Assembly: GCA_002381865.1 (NCBI GenBank)
Contig: DFYO01000058.1
Span: 46,326-110,325, forward strand
Source of the DNA: Clostridiales bacterium UBA4080
Lineage (GTDB): Bacteria; Bacillota; Clostridia; Lachnospirales; Vallitaleaceae
Direction: 5' to 3'
Length of the DNA: 64,000 nt
Under the pieces are notes generated by a model. It was not told where the DNA came from, did no database searches, and was given only the letters and a program-made list of their open reading frames with translations. Below, in pieces: positions 45,901-55,802 of this stretch (position 1 is the stretch's first letter; each line of letters opens with the position of its first letter). A program made the position numbers and the translations under genes.

Positions 45901-48039
45901 TTATGCTGACTTTCTTTTATTATTAAACATATACCAAAGGGGGCTTGCAATAAATATTGAAGAAAAAGTTCCTGCTAAAATACCCACCATTAACGGCAAA
46001 GCAAAATCCCTTATTGCATCGACTCCTACAATATATAAAACTAGCACCATAACAAATGTTGTCATCGAAGTATAAATTGATCTTGCAAGAGTCTGGCTAA
46101 TACTTCTGTTTGCAACTGAAAGATAATCTCCTTTTTTCATATGTATCTGATTTTCTCTTATTCTGTCAAAAACAATAATTGTATCATTTATTGAATAACC
46201 TACAATAGTAAGCATCGCAGCAATAAAAGAATTGTTTACAGGAATATTTAGGACTGAATATACAGTCAATACAACCAATACGTCATGTACAAGTGCTGCA
46301 ATTGCGCTTATTCCAAAGCGAAAATCCTTGAAACGAATTGTTATATATATAAGCATTGCAATTGTTGCAATTAAAATCGCTAAAATAGCATCTCTTCTCA
46401 TTTCCGAGCTTACAGTCGCACTAATAGATTCACTTTCAATACTATCTGTAGTAATATTATATTTTTTAACTAATGCTTCATCTAATTTTTGTCTTTGGTC
46501 ACCATTTAAAGTAGCTGTTTTGATAATGATTTGATCCTTGCCTTTAACATTTTGAAGCTGTGGATTTAAGCCTGTTGCATCCTTAATAATGCTTCCCAGG
46601 TCCTTTTCTAAGGCTTCAAAGCTGTCATATCCTTTTCCTTCGCCTACAGAAACCAAGGTAGAGGTTCCTCCAGCAAATTCAATATCATAATTAAATGCGG
46701 TACCTATGCTGCTAACATTAAGTGGCATTTTAACTAAGCCCGCTAAAATAATAATCAGTGAAACTGTAAACCATATTTTTCTTCTTTCAATTACTCTTAT
46801 TATTCTTGTTTCTTTTTGTATTCCATATAGCTTTTTATTATTAAAGCCAATGCCAACCATACTTGCTACAATTATTCTTGTTGCTACAAGTGCCGTAAAC
46901 ATAGAAACTACAATACCAAGCGCTAAAGTAACTGCAAACCCTTTTATTGTTCCAGTTCCCATTATCAAAAGAATTACTGCTGCTATAAGGGTTGTAACAT
47001 TTCCATCTATAATTGCAGATAAGGCTTTTTTAAAGCCAGCCTTAACTGAAGCTCTTAATGTTTTTTCCATTGCCAGCTCTTCTTTTATTCTTGCAAAGAT
47101 AATTACATTAGCATCAACTGCCATACCAATTGACAAAATAATACCTGCTATACCAGGCAGTGTTAATGTAATATTTGCCAGGCTCATTATTATTATCATT
47201 AAAGTAGAATATAAAACAAGCGCAAACGAAGCTGCAAGGCCTGGAAGTCTAAATACAATAAGCATAAGAGCAAAAATTATGCACATTCCAATAAATCCTG
47301 CCAATAGGCTTGTGTTTATTGCATCCTGTCCCATTTTTGCACCTACTACATTGGATCTTAACTCTTTAAGCTCTAAAGGTAATGCACCAATTCTTATGCT
47401 AGTTGCCAAATCATTGGCAGCTTCAATGGATTCTAATCCTGAAATAATTGCTACTCCATCTGTAATTTTTGTTTCTACTACTGGAGCTAAAAGTTCTTTG
47501 CTATTATATAATATAGAAATTTGTTTTCCAATATTATTGCCTGTTGCCTCTGCAAACTTAGTTTTACCTTCAGCATTAAGCTCAAGTCGCACATTATATC
47601 TGCTGCTAAGATCGGATGTATTCTCATAAACACTAGCAGTCTTAACATCCTTTCCAGAAATTACTATTGTTCCCTTTGTATCCTTAAATTCCAAATTACC
47701 AGGTTTTCCAAGCTCCTCTAACACCTTATTTGCATCAGAAACTCCCGGTATATCAACATTTATCCTGTTGCTTCCTTCACGATATACCTCACCCTCTGTA
47801 TACCCTTTTTCATCAATTCTTTGCTGTAGCTTAAAAATCGTATCATCAATTTCCTGTTTTTCAGGATTTTCTTTTACAGTAGTATAAGTAATACTTACTC
47901 CACCTTCTAAGTCCAATCCAAGATTAATACCTTTAACTCCGCCTGTTGAATTTTTCCCAACACCATTTATTGCAAGAAACACACTTCCGCAAATAATTAG
48001 TATGCTCAAAATAAGACTTATACTGCTTTTACCTTTCAT
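45901..48039 (-). CDS. secDF: Fused protein translocase subunit SecDF
   Basis: 712 aa, joining SecD and SecF. The first membrane segment (about 8-25) precedes GINLGLDLEGGVSITY (near 38), the P1 periplasmic region and six-helix SecD core (about 245-410). A second half starts near 420 (RRKIWFTVSLIIILAGL) with IEFAGGTS and the SecF helices (YSINDTIIVFDRIREN). It uses the proton or sodium gradient to help pull preproteins through SecYEG. Bacillus-type fusion; many Clostridia have separate genes. AAGGAGG precedes ATG. It follows scfB. Confidence 0.96.
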   Translation of the reverse strand: MKGKSSISLILSILIICGSVFLAINGVGKNSTGGVKGINLGLDLEGGVSITYTTVKENPEKQEIDDTIFKLQQRIDEKGYTEGEVYREGSNRINVDIPGVSDANKVLEELGKPGNLEFKDTKGTIVISGKDVKTASVYENTSDLSSRYNVRLELNAEGKTKFAEATGNNIGKQISILYNSKELLAPVVETKITDGVAIISGLESIEAANDLATSIRIGALPLELKELRSNVVGAKMGQDAINTSLLAGFIGMCIIFALMLIVFRLPGLAASFALVLYSTLMIIIMSLANITLTLPGIAGIILSIGMAVDANVIIFARIKEELAMEKTLRASVKAGFKKALSAIIDGNVTTLIAAVILLIMGTGTIKGFAVTLALGIVVSMFTALVATRIIVASMVGIGFNNKKLYGIQKETRIIRVIERRKIWFTVSLIIILAGLVKMPLNVSSIGTAFNYDIEFAGGTSTLVSVGEGKGYDSFEALEKDLGSIIKDATGLNPQLQNVKGKDQIIIKTATLNGDQRQKLDEALVKKYNITTDSIESESISATVSSEMRRDAILAILIATIAMLIYITIRFKDFRFGISAIAALVHDVLVVLTVYSVLNIPVNNSFIAAMLTIVGYSINDTIIVFDRIRENQIHMKKGDYLSVANRSISQTLARSIYTSMTTFVMVLVLYIVGVDAIRDFALPLMVGILAGTFSSIFIASPLWYMFNNKRKSA

Positions 48040-48092
48040 AGGTAAACCCTCCTTAAATTATACTTCTATAATATATCTATAAATCAATTCAT

Positions 48093-48110
48093 TAAAAATT
48101 ATAATTTTTA
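48093..48110. repeat. 18-bp palindrome between scfB and secDF
   Basis: TAAAAATTATAATTTTTA, perfectly symmetric, in the 99-bp gap. It is AT-only; a weak terminator or chance. Confidence 0.3.
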
Positions 48111-48138
48111 TTACCTGATTCGTCAAGTGCTATTAATA

Positions 48139-49491
48139 CTATATTCCCATAGCTTTTAAATATATTGCACATTCTACTCTTTTCTTTTCAAGCTCGCAGC
48201 CTAATTCATAAACCTCTGAAATATTTCCATGAAAATTATATGAATTTGCATTACAACCTCCTCCGCAATAAAATCTTGCCCAGCATTCGCTACACTTATT
48301 TTTTGTAAACAAATTGCATTCTAAGAATTCCTGTCTTATTTTTTTATTCTCAATTCCTGTGTATACCGAACCAATACGTTTATCGTCGATTCCAACAAAC
48401 TGATGACAAGGATATAAGTCTCCTTCAGGTGCAACTGCCAGATACTCAGTTCCTGCTCCGCAGCCTGTCATTCTTTTTATTACACATGGTCCTTGCTCTA
48501 AATCAATCATAAAATGAAAGAAATTAAAATCCTTGCCTTCTTTGTGATATTCAAGTATTTTTTCTGCCAGCAAATCATATTCCCTGCAAATACCTTCAAT
48601 ATCTTGATTTTGAAGCGCATAACTCATGTTTTCAGGTGCTACAACTGGTTCAACTGATATTTGCTTAAATCCAAGGTCTGCCAGATGAAGAACATCCTTT
48701 GAAAAGTCTAGATTATTTCGAGTAAAGGTTCCTCTGGCATAATAGTTTTCCTGATTTCTGCTTTCAGCTACTTGTATTAGCTTTTGCAAAATCAAATCAT
48801 AGCTTCCTTTTCCATTTGAAGTTACTCTCATTTTATCATGTATTTCTTTTCTGCCATCTATGCTGATTACCACATTATACATATGTTTATTTATGAATTC
48901 TATTATTTCATCATTTAATAAAACTCCATTTGTGGTAATAGTAAATCTAAAATTCTTGTCATGCTCTTCTTCTTTAGATTTTGCGTAATATACGACTTCC
49001 TTTACAACATCAAAATTCATTAGTGGTTCGCCACCAAAAAAATCTATTTCAAGGTTTTTTCTGCTGCCCGAATTTTCAATCAAAAAATCTATAGCCTTTT
49101 TACCAACCTCACTGCTCATAAGACCTCTTTCTTTATGGTACTCGCCTTCCTCTGCAAAGCAATATTTACAAGCAAGGTTACAATCATGAGCTACATGAAG
49201 GCATAAAGCCTTAACAACACTTTCTCTGTCCTTAAAGGATTTTACAACATTTTGGTAAGGGTCCTCTGTGAAAAGCTGATTTTGCTCAGTTAATTCTTCA
49301 ACTTCAGATAAAGCCTCTTTTATTACCTCTATATCATACTCTTCTTTTAGATAAGAATATATTTTTTCTTTATCAATTCCTTGATTTTGCATTTCAATAA
49401 TTTGATAAACTATATTGTCCGTTAAATGAATTGACCCGCTATTTACATCTATAACAAAATTTATTCCGTTCTTTTTAAATTGATAAACCAA
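48139..49491 (-). CDS. scfB: SCIFF maturase, radical SAM thioether-forming enzyme
   Basis: 450 aa from a TTG start. Residues 1-about 85 are a peptide-recognition-like N-terminus (VYQFKKNGINFVIDVNSGSIH). The radical SAM motif CNLACKYC has cysteines 104, 108 and 111, followed by FFGGEPLMNF. The C-terminal SPASM-type cysteines are visible in GCGAGTEYLAVAPEGDLYPC and KCSECWARFYCGGGC. The enzyme installs Cys-to-alpha-carbon thioether links in the SCIFF peptide encoded just upstream. The frame is open to 49554, but AAAGGAAG lies eight to nine bases before the TTG at 49491 and that start gives the family length. Confidence 0.93.
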   Translation of the reverse strand: MVYQFKKNGINFVIDVNSGSIHLTDNIVYQIIEMQNQGIDKEKIYSYLKEEYDIEVIKEALSEVEELTEQNQLFTEDPYQNVVKSFKDRESVVKALCLHVAHDCNLACKYCFAEEGEYHKERGLMSSEVGKKAIDFLIENSGSRKNLEIDFFGGEPLMNFDVVKEVVYYAKSKEEEHDKNFRFTITTNGVLLNDEIIEFINKHMYNVVISIDGRKEIHDKMRVTSNGKGSYDLILQKLIQVAESRNQENYYARGTFTRNNLDFSKDVLHLADLGFKQISVEPVVAPENMSYALQNQDIEGICREYDLLAEKILEYHKEGKDFNFFHFMIDLEQGPCVIKRMTGCGAGTEYLAVAPEGDLYPCHQFVGIDDKRIGSVYTGIENKKIRQEFLECNLFTKNKCSECWARFYCGGGCNANSYNFHGNISEVYELGCELEKKRVECAIYLKAMGI

Positions 49492-49589
49492 TTCTGTACT
49501 TCCTTTCATTTCATTGCTATAAGTATTAATAAGTATCCAAAAAGCTTTTTTCAAAATTCAAGCAGCGACTTATGTCACTGCTTAATTTA

Positions 49590-49733
49590 TTACTTCTTAT
49601 TTTCACAAGTTTGATTTCCTACTGTACATGAAGTTTTACATGCTGACTGACATGAAGTCTGACACTCGCCACAGCCGCCTTTTTTAAGACTTTTCTTAAG
49701 AACTGCACTTGTTAAAGTTTTAATATGTTTCAT
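49590..49733 (-). CDS. scfA: SCIFF precursor peptide (six Cys in forty-five)
   Basis: 47 aa. The leader MKHIKTLTSAVLKKSLKKGG precedes six cysteines at 21, 24, 28, 32, 36 and 43 in a spacing pattern CGEC, QTSC, QSAC, KTSC, ending QTCENKK. Thr37 follows Cys36; in the characterised relative the thioether joins Cys32 to Thr37 (from memory), and both are present. AAAGGAG lies seven bases before ATG. It is 98 bases upstream of its maturase scfB. The ripening product's function is unknown throughout Clostridia. Easily missed because of its length. Confidence 0.95.
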   Translation of the reverse strand: MKHIKTLTSAVLKKSLKKGGCGECQTSCQSACKTSCTVGNQTCENKK

Positions 49734-49768
49734 TATCTGTCTCCTTTCAAAGGGTTTTTAACTTATTT

Positions 49769-49777
49769 ATTATATCA
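49769..49777 (-). promoter_or_regulatory. Extended -10 promoter of scfA
   Basis: Minus strand TGATATAAT inside TTGTGATATAATA, 35 bases before the scfA ATG. Confidence 0.6.
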
Positions 49778-49822
49778 CAAGAAAATATGCTTTAAAAGGG
49801 AAATTTTTTCAAATGCTCATAC

Positions 49823-49852
49823 TTTCCATAATACAAACAAATATGCTATAAT
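49823..49852 (+). promoter_or_regulatory. Promoter of the PHP-domain gene
   Basis: TTTCCA (49823-49828), 18-bp spacer and extended -10 TGCTATAAT (hexamer 49847-49852). Confidence 0.55.
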
Positions 49853-49900
49853 CATATTAACCAAAAAATTATTTGCAAATAAGGAGAATCCTCAATCATA

Positions 49901-50764
49901 ATGAGTTATATTGATTTACATACACATACAACAGCCTCTGACGGAACAATTTCACCCGAAGAGCTGATAGAATATGCTATCAAAAAAAATTTAGCTGCAA
50001 TTGCAATAACTGACCACGATACAATTGATGGAATTGAGCCTGCTAGAAATCATCTTGGTGATTCAAATGCCATTGAAATAATTTCCGGAATTGAGTTTTC
50101 TACTAGCTCCTTGTATTTAAAAAACGATATTCACATTCTTGGCTTATATATTGATGAAAAGAACTCTGATTTTATCCATAGTCTTAAATCCATAGTTGAC
50201 TCGCGCAATATTAGAAATGAAAAAATGCTCGAAAAGCTTAAGGAGCTTGGCATAAAGCTTTCTATTGAAGATGTAATAAAAACCTCAAGTGGCGGAATTA
50301 TTACCAGAGCTCATTTTAGTAAAGCAATGGTTGAAAAAGGTTATGTTATCAATAATAATGAAGCTTTTACTAAATATATCGGGAATGGTTGTCCAGCATT
50401 TGTTCCACGATACAAGCTGCCTCCAGATAAGGCAATAAAAACAATTCGTAATGCCGGAGGAGTTGCTGTTTTAGCCCACCCAACCCTTTATCACCTTAAC
50501 CTTAGAGAATTAGATGCATTGATAGCTGAGCTATGTGAATATGGTCTTCAGGGAATAGAAGGGCTTTACTCTCTTTACAATCGTTCCGAAATATCTTACC
50601 TTGCAGATTTTGCAGCTCAGTATAATCTGGTTATAGCAGGCGGTTCAGACTTTCATGGAGCCAACAAGTCCAATATCGATTTAGGAACAGGTCGTGGTAC
50701 CCTAAAAATTCCATATGAATTACTCGAACCTATTAAAGCACTAGCAATCCAAAACAAAAAATAA
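49901..50764 (+). CDS. PHP-domain phosphoesterase
   Basis: 287 aa. PHP metal motifs are YIDLHTHTTASDGTISPEEL (near 3-22), IAITDHDTIDGIE (near 36-48), GIEFST, VLAHPTLYHLN (near 190) and AGGSDFHG (near 247). The family includes 3',5'-nucleoside bisphosphate phosphatases and RNase AM-like 5'-3' exoribonucleases (YciV/TrpH), either of which fits the length. AAGGAG lies 14 bases from the ATG, longer than usual. It is divergent from scfA and sits between scfA and yajC. Confidence 0.87.
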   Translation: MSYIDLHTHTTASDGTISPEELIEYAIKKNLAAIAITDHDTIDGIEPARNHLGDSNAIEIISGIEFSTSSLYLKNDIHILGLYIDEKNSDFIHSLKSIVDSRNIRNEKMLEKLKELGIKLSIEDVIKTSSGGIITRAHFSKAMVEKGYVINNNEAFTKYIGNGCPAFVPRYKLPPDKAIKTIRNAGGVAVLAHPTLYHLNLRELDALIAELCEYGLQGIEGLYSLYNRSEISYLADFAAQYNLVIAGGSDFHGANKSNIDLGTGRGTLKIPYELLEPIKALAIQNKK

Positions 50765-50827
50765 TAACAAAAAGCCACTGCTAATTAATATTATGCACAG
50801 AAAGCATATTATATTCATCAGTGGCTT
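50764..50827 (-). terminator. Terminator of yajC
   Basis: Minus strand AAGCCACTG and CAGTGGCTT with an inner stem ATATTATGC/GCATAATAT, followed by TTTTG. It also closes the convergent PHP gene. Confidence 0.8.
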
Positions 50828-50844
50828 AAAATAACAATTTTTAT

Positions 50845-51183
50845 TTATTCACCTTTACTAGCTAAGGATAAATCCGGTTCTGCTACAGACATTACTGTGC
50901 TTCTTTGTACCGGTATTCTTACTCCTTTATTAATTCCAAACTCTACAATCAGGATATCATTTACAGTATCAACTACCTTACCGTAAAGTCCTCCTGCTGT
51001 CAAAATGGATTGTCCTACTCCAATCTCATCCTGCATTTTCGCAAGTTCTTTTTGTTTTTTTCTTTGTGGTCTGATTATAAAAAACCACATAAATGCAATA
51101 AATCCACCCCATATTATCCAATAATACATCCCTTGACTAACTGGAGCTGTAGTATTCCCTAATAGCAAAATTAAGTTTGTCAT
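50845..51183 (-). CDS. yajC: Preprotein translocase subunit YajC
   Basis: 112 aa. A single membrane helix (about 20-38, YWIIWGGFIAFMWFFIIRP) precedes the family core QRKKQKELAKMQDEIGVGQSILTAGGLYGKVVDT. YajC associates with SecDF in the holotranslocon. AAGGAG precedes ATG; a promoter TTGACT-18-TATAAT lies upstream. secDF is 2.8 kb downstream beyond scfA-scfB. Confidence 0.95.
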   Translation of the reverse strand: MTNLILLLGNTTAPVSQGMYYWIIWGGFIAFMWFFIIRPQRKKQKELAKMQDEIGVGQSILTAGGLYGKVVDTVNDILIVEFGINKGVRIPVQRSTVMSVAEPDLSLASKGE

Positions 51184-51209
51184 AATTTCTCCTTTTTGAT
51201 TTTGTTATA

Positions 51210-51239
51210 ATTATACCCGTATTAGATCTTCAAAGTCAA
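51210..51239 (-). promoter_or_regulatory. Promoter of yajC
   Basis: TTGACT (51234-51239), 18-bp spacer, TATAAT (51210-51215). Confidence 0.72.
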
Positions 51240-51290
51240 AGAATATTCGTATCTTCTAAAAGCTCACAATCTAATAAGCATCCTAAATAT

Positions 51291-51317
51291 AATCAATCAT
51301 TATATAACTAATTGATT
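51291..51317 (-). terminator. Weak hairpin after purD
   Basis: AATCAAT and ATTGATT directly after the purD stop, with no long T-tract. Confidence 0.3.
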
Positions 51318-51318
51318 A

Positions 51319-52581
51319 TTATTTCTTTATACCAATATCTGTTCTATATTGTTTGTCTTCAAAATTAATTTCTGAAACAGCCTTGTATGCTTTTTCTCTT
51401 GCAATATTAATATCTTTACCCAGCGCTGTTACACCTAAGACTCTTCCTCCATTTGTATAATAGCTATCGTTTTCTAGCTTTGTTCCTGCATGAAAAACAA
51501 CAATATCCTCTTTGTTTTTTTGTTTGTCTAATCCCGTAATCTTATATCCTTTTTTATAGTCAAGAGGGTATCCTCCTGATGCCAATACTACACAAACTGC
51601 GGCATCCTCTATCCATTCCAAATTAATCTCATTTAATTTTCCATCAATTGCAGCTTGAAATACGTCTACTAGATCATTTTTAAGTCTTGGCAATACAACC
51701 TGAGCCTCAGGATCACCAAATCTTGCATTATATTCTAACACTTTAGGACCTTGTGGTGTAAGCATTAATCCAAAGAAAATAATTCCAGTAAAAGGTCTTC
51801 CTTCTTCCTTCATTGCTTTTAATGTTGGCAGAAAGAGTTCTTCCATACATTTTTCATTTAACTGCTCGTCATAAAATTTACTTGGAGAAAAAGTTCCCAT
51901 TCCTCCAGTATTTAAGCCTTCATCGTTATCAAAAGCTCTTTTATGGTCTTGTGCACTTACCATTGGAATAAGGTGCTCTCCATCACAAAAGCTTAGTACC
52001 GAAACCTCCGGTCCAGTCATAAACTCTTCCACAACCATTCTTGTTCCAGCGTTTCCAAATTTTTTATCCACCATTATTTCATCTACGCCTAATAAGGCTT
52101 CGTTTTTATTCTGGCAAATCAAAACGCCTTTTCCAAGCGCCAGACCATCTGCTTTTAACACAACTGGATATGAGCAATTATTCAAATATTCTTTTGCCTT
52201 TACAGCATCTTCAAAAACCTCATAGCCTGCTGTTGGAATATTGTATTTTTTCATTAAATCCTTTGCAAAAACCTTACTTCCTTCAATAATTGCAGCATTT
52301 TTTCTCGGTCCAAAGACCCTTAAGCCTCTTTCTTCAAATAAATCTACAATCCCAAGCATTAAAGGATCATCCATCCCAATAATAGTTAAGTCAATCTTAT
52401 TTTCTTCAGCCCAGTCCGCAATTCTTTCTACCTCGGTAGCTAAAATCGGTACACACTCTGCTAATTCAGAAATACCCCCATTACCAGGTGCGCAATATAT
52501 CTTTTTTACTTTACTGCTTTGTGATAATTTCCAAATAATTGCATGCTCTCTTCCACCACTGCCAACAACTAATATTTTCAC
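51319..52581 (-). CDS. purD: Phosphoribosylamine-glycine ligase
   Basis: 420 aa ATP-grasp enzyme making GAR, step 2 of purine synthesis. Landmarks: KILVVGSGGREHAIIWKL at the start, LKADGLALGKGVLICQ, EEFMTGPEVSVLSFCDG, GMGTFSP and NARFGDPEAQVVLPRL. The start is GTG 52581 after AAAGGTGG; a GTG four codons upstream belongs to that ribosome-binding site. Last gene of the pur operon, 29 bases after purN; purH, which usually lies between them, is absent. Confidence 0.96.
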   Translation of the reverse strand: MKILVVGSGGREHAIIWKLSQSSKVKKIYCAPGNGGISELAECVPILATEVERIADWAEENKIDLTIIGMDDPLMLGIVDLFEERGLRVFGPRKNAAIIEGSKVFAKDLMKKYNIPTAGYEVFEDAVKAKEYLNNCSYPVVLKADGLALGKGVLICQNKNEALLGVDEIMVDKKFGNAGTRMVVEEFMTGPEVSVLSFCDGEHLIPMVSAQDHKRAFDNDEGLNTGGMGTFSPSKFYDEQLNEKCMEELFLPTLKAMKEEGRPFTGIIFFGLMLTPQGPKVLEYNARFGDPEAQVVLPRLKNDLVDVFQAAIDGKLNEINLEWIEDAAVCVVLASGGYPLDYKKGYKITGLDKQKNKEDIVVFHAGTKLENDSYYTNGGRVLGVTALGKDINIAREKAYKAVSEINFEDKQYRTDIGIKK

Positions 52582-52610
52582 TATTAATACCACCTTTATA
52601 TTAAATATAT

Positions 52611-53237
52611 CTATACTATAATTACCTTGTTGTCCTTTGTAACCTTAATTTTATCTTCTGCAATTAGTCCTATTGCTTTTGGCAAAAGCTTCCACTCTGC
52701 CTCTATCATTACTTTTTTTTGTAATGATTCAGGAGTATCATTATCCTCTACCTCTACAGCCTTCTGCAGAATAATAGGCCCTGTGTCGGTTCCTTCATCA
52801 ACAAAATGTACTGTTGCTCCCGTTATTTTAACACCCCTTTTTAGCGCTTCTTCATGAACCTTAAGGCCATAAAATCCGTCTCCGCAAAAAGCAGGAATTA
52901 ATGAAGGATGTATATTTAATATTCTGTTTTTAAAAGCTTTAATAAAATCATCGCCCAGAACCACAAGATATCCCGCAAGGACAATAAGGTCTGTTTGTTT
53001 TTCATTAAAATAGTCAATCAGGCTTTGGTTAAAGGCTTCCTTACTTTCAAAATCCTTGGGTCTAATACAAGCGGTATTTATGCCATGTTTTTTTGCTCTT
53101 TCTAATCCAAAAGCATTTTTCCTATTACTTACTACTGCTACAATTTCTGTATTATTCAATTCTTTATTATCTATTGCATCTATTATTGCCTGAAGATTAG
53201 TTCCTCCACCAGATATTAAAACACCAACCTTTAGCAT
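52611..53237 (-). CDS. purN: Phosphoribosylglycinamide formyltransferase
   Basis: 208 aa. It formylates GAR with 10-formyl-THF (step 3). Landmarks: [35 protein letters not shown], the catalytic [12 protein letters not shown] with Asn-His and the [19 protein letters not shown] signature with Asp. It overlaps the purM stop by seven bases. GGAG precedes ATG. Confidence 0.96.
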   Translation of the reverse strand: MLKVGVLISGGGTNLQAIIDAIDNKELNNTEIVAVVSNRKNAFGLERAKKHGINTACIRPKDFESKEAFNQSLIDYFNEKQTDLIVLAGYLVVLGDDFIKAFKNRILNIHPSLIPAFCGDGFYGLKVHEEALKRGVKITGATVHFVDEGTDTGPIILQKAVEVEDNDTPESLQKKVMIEAEWKLLPKAIGLIAEDKIKVTKDNKVIIV

Positions 53238-54256
53238 AATACTACTCCTGTTTTTCCTTTCTTAACTTCACCTATAATATATGCTTCCTCACCAGACTTT
53301 TTAAGAGCCTCTATTGTTTTATATGCATCTTCCTTTGCCACTGCGACAATCATACCAATTCCCATATTAAAGGTATTGAACATTTCCTTGTCTGATAGCT
53401 CTGATAATTCCTTCATAAGATTAAAAATCGGAAGAATAGGCCAGCTTCCCATTTTGATTTCAGCATAAAAACCATTCGGTAGCATACGAGGAATATTTTC
53501 AATAAATCCTCCACCTGTAATATGACTAATAGCTTTAGGCTTTGCTTGTTTTTTAATTTCTGAAATAGCTTTAACATAAATTTTTGTCGGTTTAATTAGC
53601 TGTTCACCAATTGTGGAGCCAAGCTCCTCAATATGAACAGACAGCTTTTCATCCGTTGGTTCAAATAACTTTCTAACCAATGAATAACCATTACTGTGTA
53701 TTCCTGAGGATGGCAAACCAATCAAAACATCTCCATCGCAAATATCCTTGCCATCAATTATATCCTTTTTGTCTACAATACCTACTGCAAAGCCAGCAAG
53801 ATCATACTCCTCAAGTGGATAAAAACCAGGCATTTCTGCAGTTTCCCCTCCGATTAATGCCGCTCCTGACTGTCTGCAGCCTTCAGCAATTCCGCCTACA
53901 ATTGTAGCAATTTTTTCAGGATAGTTTTTACCACATGCAATATAATCCAAGAAAAACAAAGGCTCCGCTCCAGCACAAATAATATCATTTACACACATTG
54001 CAACACAATCTATTCCAATAGTATCATGCTTATCAAGCACAAATGCAATTTTTAATTTTGTTCCTACTCCGTCCGTTCCTGAAACTAAAACTGGCTCTTC
54101 CATTTTGTGTTTCGCTAATGAAAATAATCCTCCGAAACCACCAATATCTGTAATAACACCATCTGTAAAGGTTGTTTTAACATGATTTTTCATTAATTCT
54201 ACTGATTTATATCCGGCTTCAACATCTACACCAGCCTCTTTATAATTTATTGACAT
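53231..54256 (-). CDS. purM: Phosphoribosylformylglycinamidine cyclo-ligase
   Basis: 341 aa AIR synthetase (step 5). Landmarks: [67 protein letters not shown] and [23 protein letters not shown] precedes ATG. It overlaps purF by ten bases and purN by seven. Its substrate FGAM requires PurL/Q/S, which are not in the window. Confidence 0.97.
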   Translation of the reverse strand: MSINYKEAGVDVEAGYKSVELMKNHVKTTFTDGVITDIGGFGGLFSLAKHKMEEPVLVSGTDGVGTKLKIAFVLDKHDTIGIDCVAMCVNDIICAGAEPLFFLDYIACGKNYPEKIATIVGGIAEGCRQSGAALIGGETAEMPGFYPLEEYDLAGFAVGIVDKKDIIDGKDICDGDVLIGLPSSGIHSNGYSLVRKLFEPTDEKLSVHIEELGSTIGEQLIKPTKIYVKAISEIKKQAKPKAISHITGGGFIENIPRMLPNGFYAEIKMGSWPILPIFNLMKELSELSDKEMFNTFNMGIGMIVAVAKEDAYKTIEALKKSGEEAYIIGEVKKGKTGVVLC

Positions 54257-55650
54257 TTGTTTGCCTCCTCGTCCTCAATTTTTACTGGATAATTTCCTAA
54301 AAAGCAAGCGGTGCAAAAATCACATTTTGCGCCCGTGCATGTATTTAATAGTCCTTCTACACTAATATACCCTAAACTATCAGCACAAATCAACTCTCTT
54401 ATTTCTTCTACTTCATGTGTGCTTGCGATTAATTTTTTTCTTTCTGGTGTATCTATACCAAAATAGCAGGAATATTTTACTGGCGGAGAGCTTATTCTAA
54501 CATGAACTTCTTTAGCTCCTGCCTCTTTTAAGAGATTAACTATATGTCTGCTAGTAGTACCTCTTACAATTGAATCATCTATCATTACAACCCTTTTGTC
54601 CTTAACAAGACTTCTAATAGGATTAAGCTTAAGCTTAACTGCCATCTCTCGCATAGTCTGATCTGGTTGAATAAAGGTTCTTCCAACATATCTGTTTTTC
54701 ATAAAACCGCTTACAAAAGGAATATTGGCAGCCTGTGCATATCCCTGAGCTGCGCCAAAGCCTGAATCCGGAACTGCTATTACAACATCTGCTTCTACTG
54801 GGTGTTCTTTATATAGAATTTGTCCAGCTTTAAACCTTGTATCAAATACTTCAACACCCTCCATAATACTGTCTGGTCTTGCAAAATATACATATTCAAA
54901 TACACACATTGCAGATTTTCCAGTAGTATGAGTTCCAATAGATTTAATCCCTGTTTCATCGCATACAATGATTTCACCAGGCTCAATATCTCTTATAAAT
55001 TCAACACCTAAGGCATCAAAGGAGCAAGATTCAGAGGAAAAGAAATAGGAATCATCTTTTTTACCCATTACTAAGGGCCTCATTCCAAGTGGATCTCTTG
55101 CTGCTATAATCTTATGAGGAGTTAGTACCAGCAAGCTATAGGCACCTTTTATTACTCCCATAACTTCTACCAGTGCATCTTCTATTGTACTATATTTTAT
55201 TCTGCTTCTTGAAAGGAGTGCAGCTATAACTTCAGAATCTGTTGTTGTTTGAAAATTATTTCCTTGTTCTTCAAGCTCTGCTCTTAAGCTGTTTGCATTT
55301 GTAAGATTTCCATTGTGAGCAAGCGCCATATGTCCTTTTGTATATTTTAAAACTAATGGCTGAGCATTTTCTGCTAAGCTGTCGCCCGAGGTAGAATATC
55401 TTACATGTCCAATTGCTGAATGCCCTTGCAAATAATCCAGAATATAATCATCAAAAATATCTGAGACCATTCCCATTTCTTTTCTATATAAAATAGTTCC
55501 GTGATTATTTACTGCTATCCCTGCACTTTCCTGCCCTCGATGTTGAAGCGCAAACAAGCCATAATATGCCATTCGAGCAGTATCAAAATCATTTGCATTA
55601 TAAACGCCAAAAACGCCGCATTCTTCCTGCAATTTATCTTCGTTCCACAT
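54247..55650 (-). CDS. purF: Amidophosphoribosyltransferase
   Basis: 467 aa, first committed enzyme, PRPP plus glutamine to phosphoribosylamine. A ten-residue propeptide precedes Cys11 (EECGVFGVY), the glutaminase nucleophile after processing. The PRTase loop is [17 protein letters not shown] (near 345), and Fe-S ligands are recognisable in [17 protein letters not shown] and [13 protein letters not shown], as in the oxygen-sensitive Bacillus type. The frame is open 32 codons upstream, but GGAGG before ATG 55650 and the propeptide fix the start. Confidence 0.97.
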   Translation of the reverse strand: MWNEDKLQEECGVFGVYNANDFDTARMAYYGLFALQHRGQESAGIAVNNHGTILYRKEMGMVSDIFDDYILDYLQGHSAIGHVRYSTSGDSLAENAQPLVLKYTKGHMALAHNGNLTNANSLRAELEEQGNNFQTTTDSEVIAALLSRSRIKYSTIEDALVEVMGVIKGAYSLLVLTPHKIIAARDPLGMRPLVMGKKDDSYFFSSESCSFDALGVEFIRDIEPGEIIVCDETGIKSIGTHTTGKSAMCVFEYVYFARPDSIMEGVEVFDTRFKAGQILYKEHPVEADVVIAVPDSGFGAAQGYAQAANIPFVSGFMKNRYVGRTFIQPDQTMREMAVKLKLNPIRSLVKDKRVVMIDDSIVRGTTSRHIVNLLKEAGAKEVHVRISSPPVKYSCYFGIDTPERKKLIASTHEVEEIRELICADSLGYISVEGLLNTCTGAKCDFCTACFLGNYPVKIEDEEANKCQ

Positions 55651-55802
55651 TTTTATTCCTCCATATTTCGTACCAATAATTATTACATATAATTTCTGAA
55701 TTCTAGATTTTATTACGCTTTTATTTATGCTATGGATAAATGACAATTTATAAATGAGCTTTCAATCCTTTGAGCTAAAAAGTATCAGTTTTCTAATTCC
55801 AA

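Noticed and set aside
46706..47629. 307-codon plus-strand open frame
   Set aside because: It lies antisense inside secDF, has no recognised domain and reads as low-complexity hydrophobic residues produced by the complementary membrane helices.
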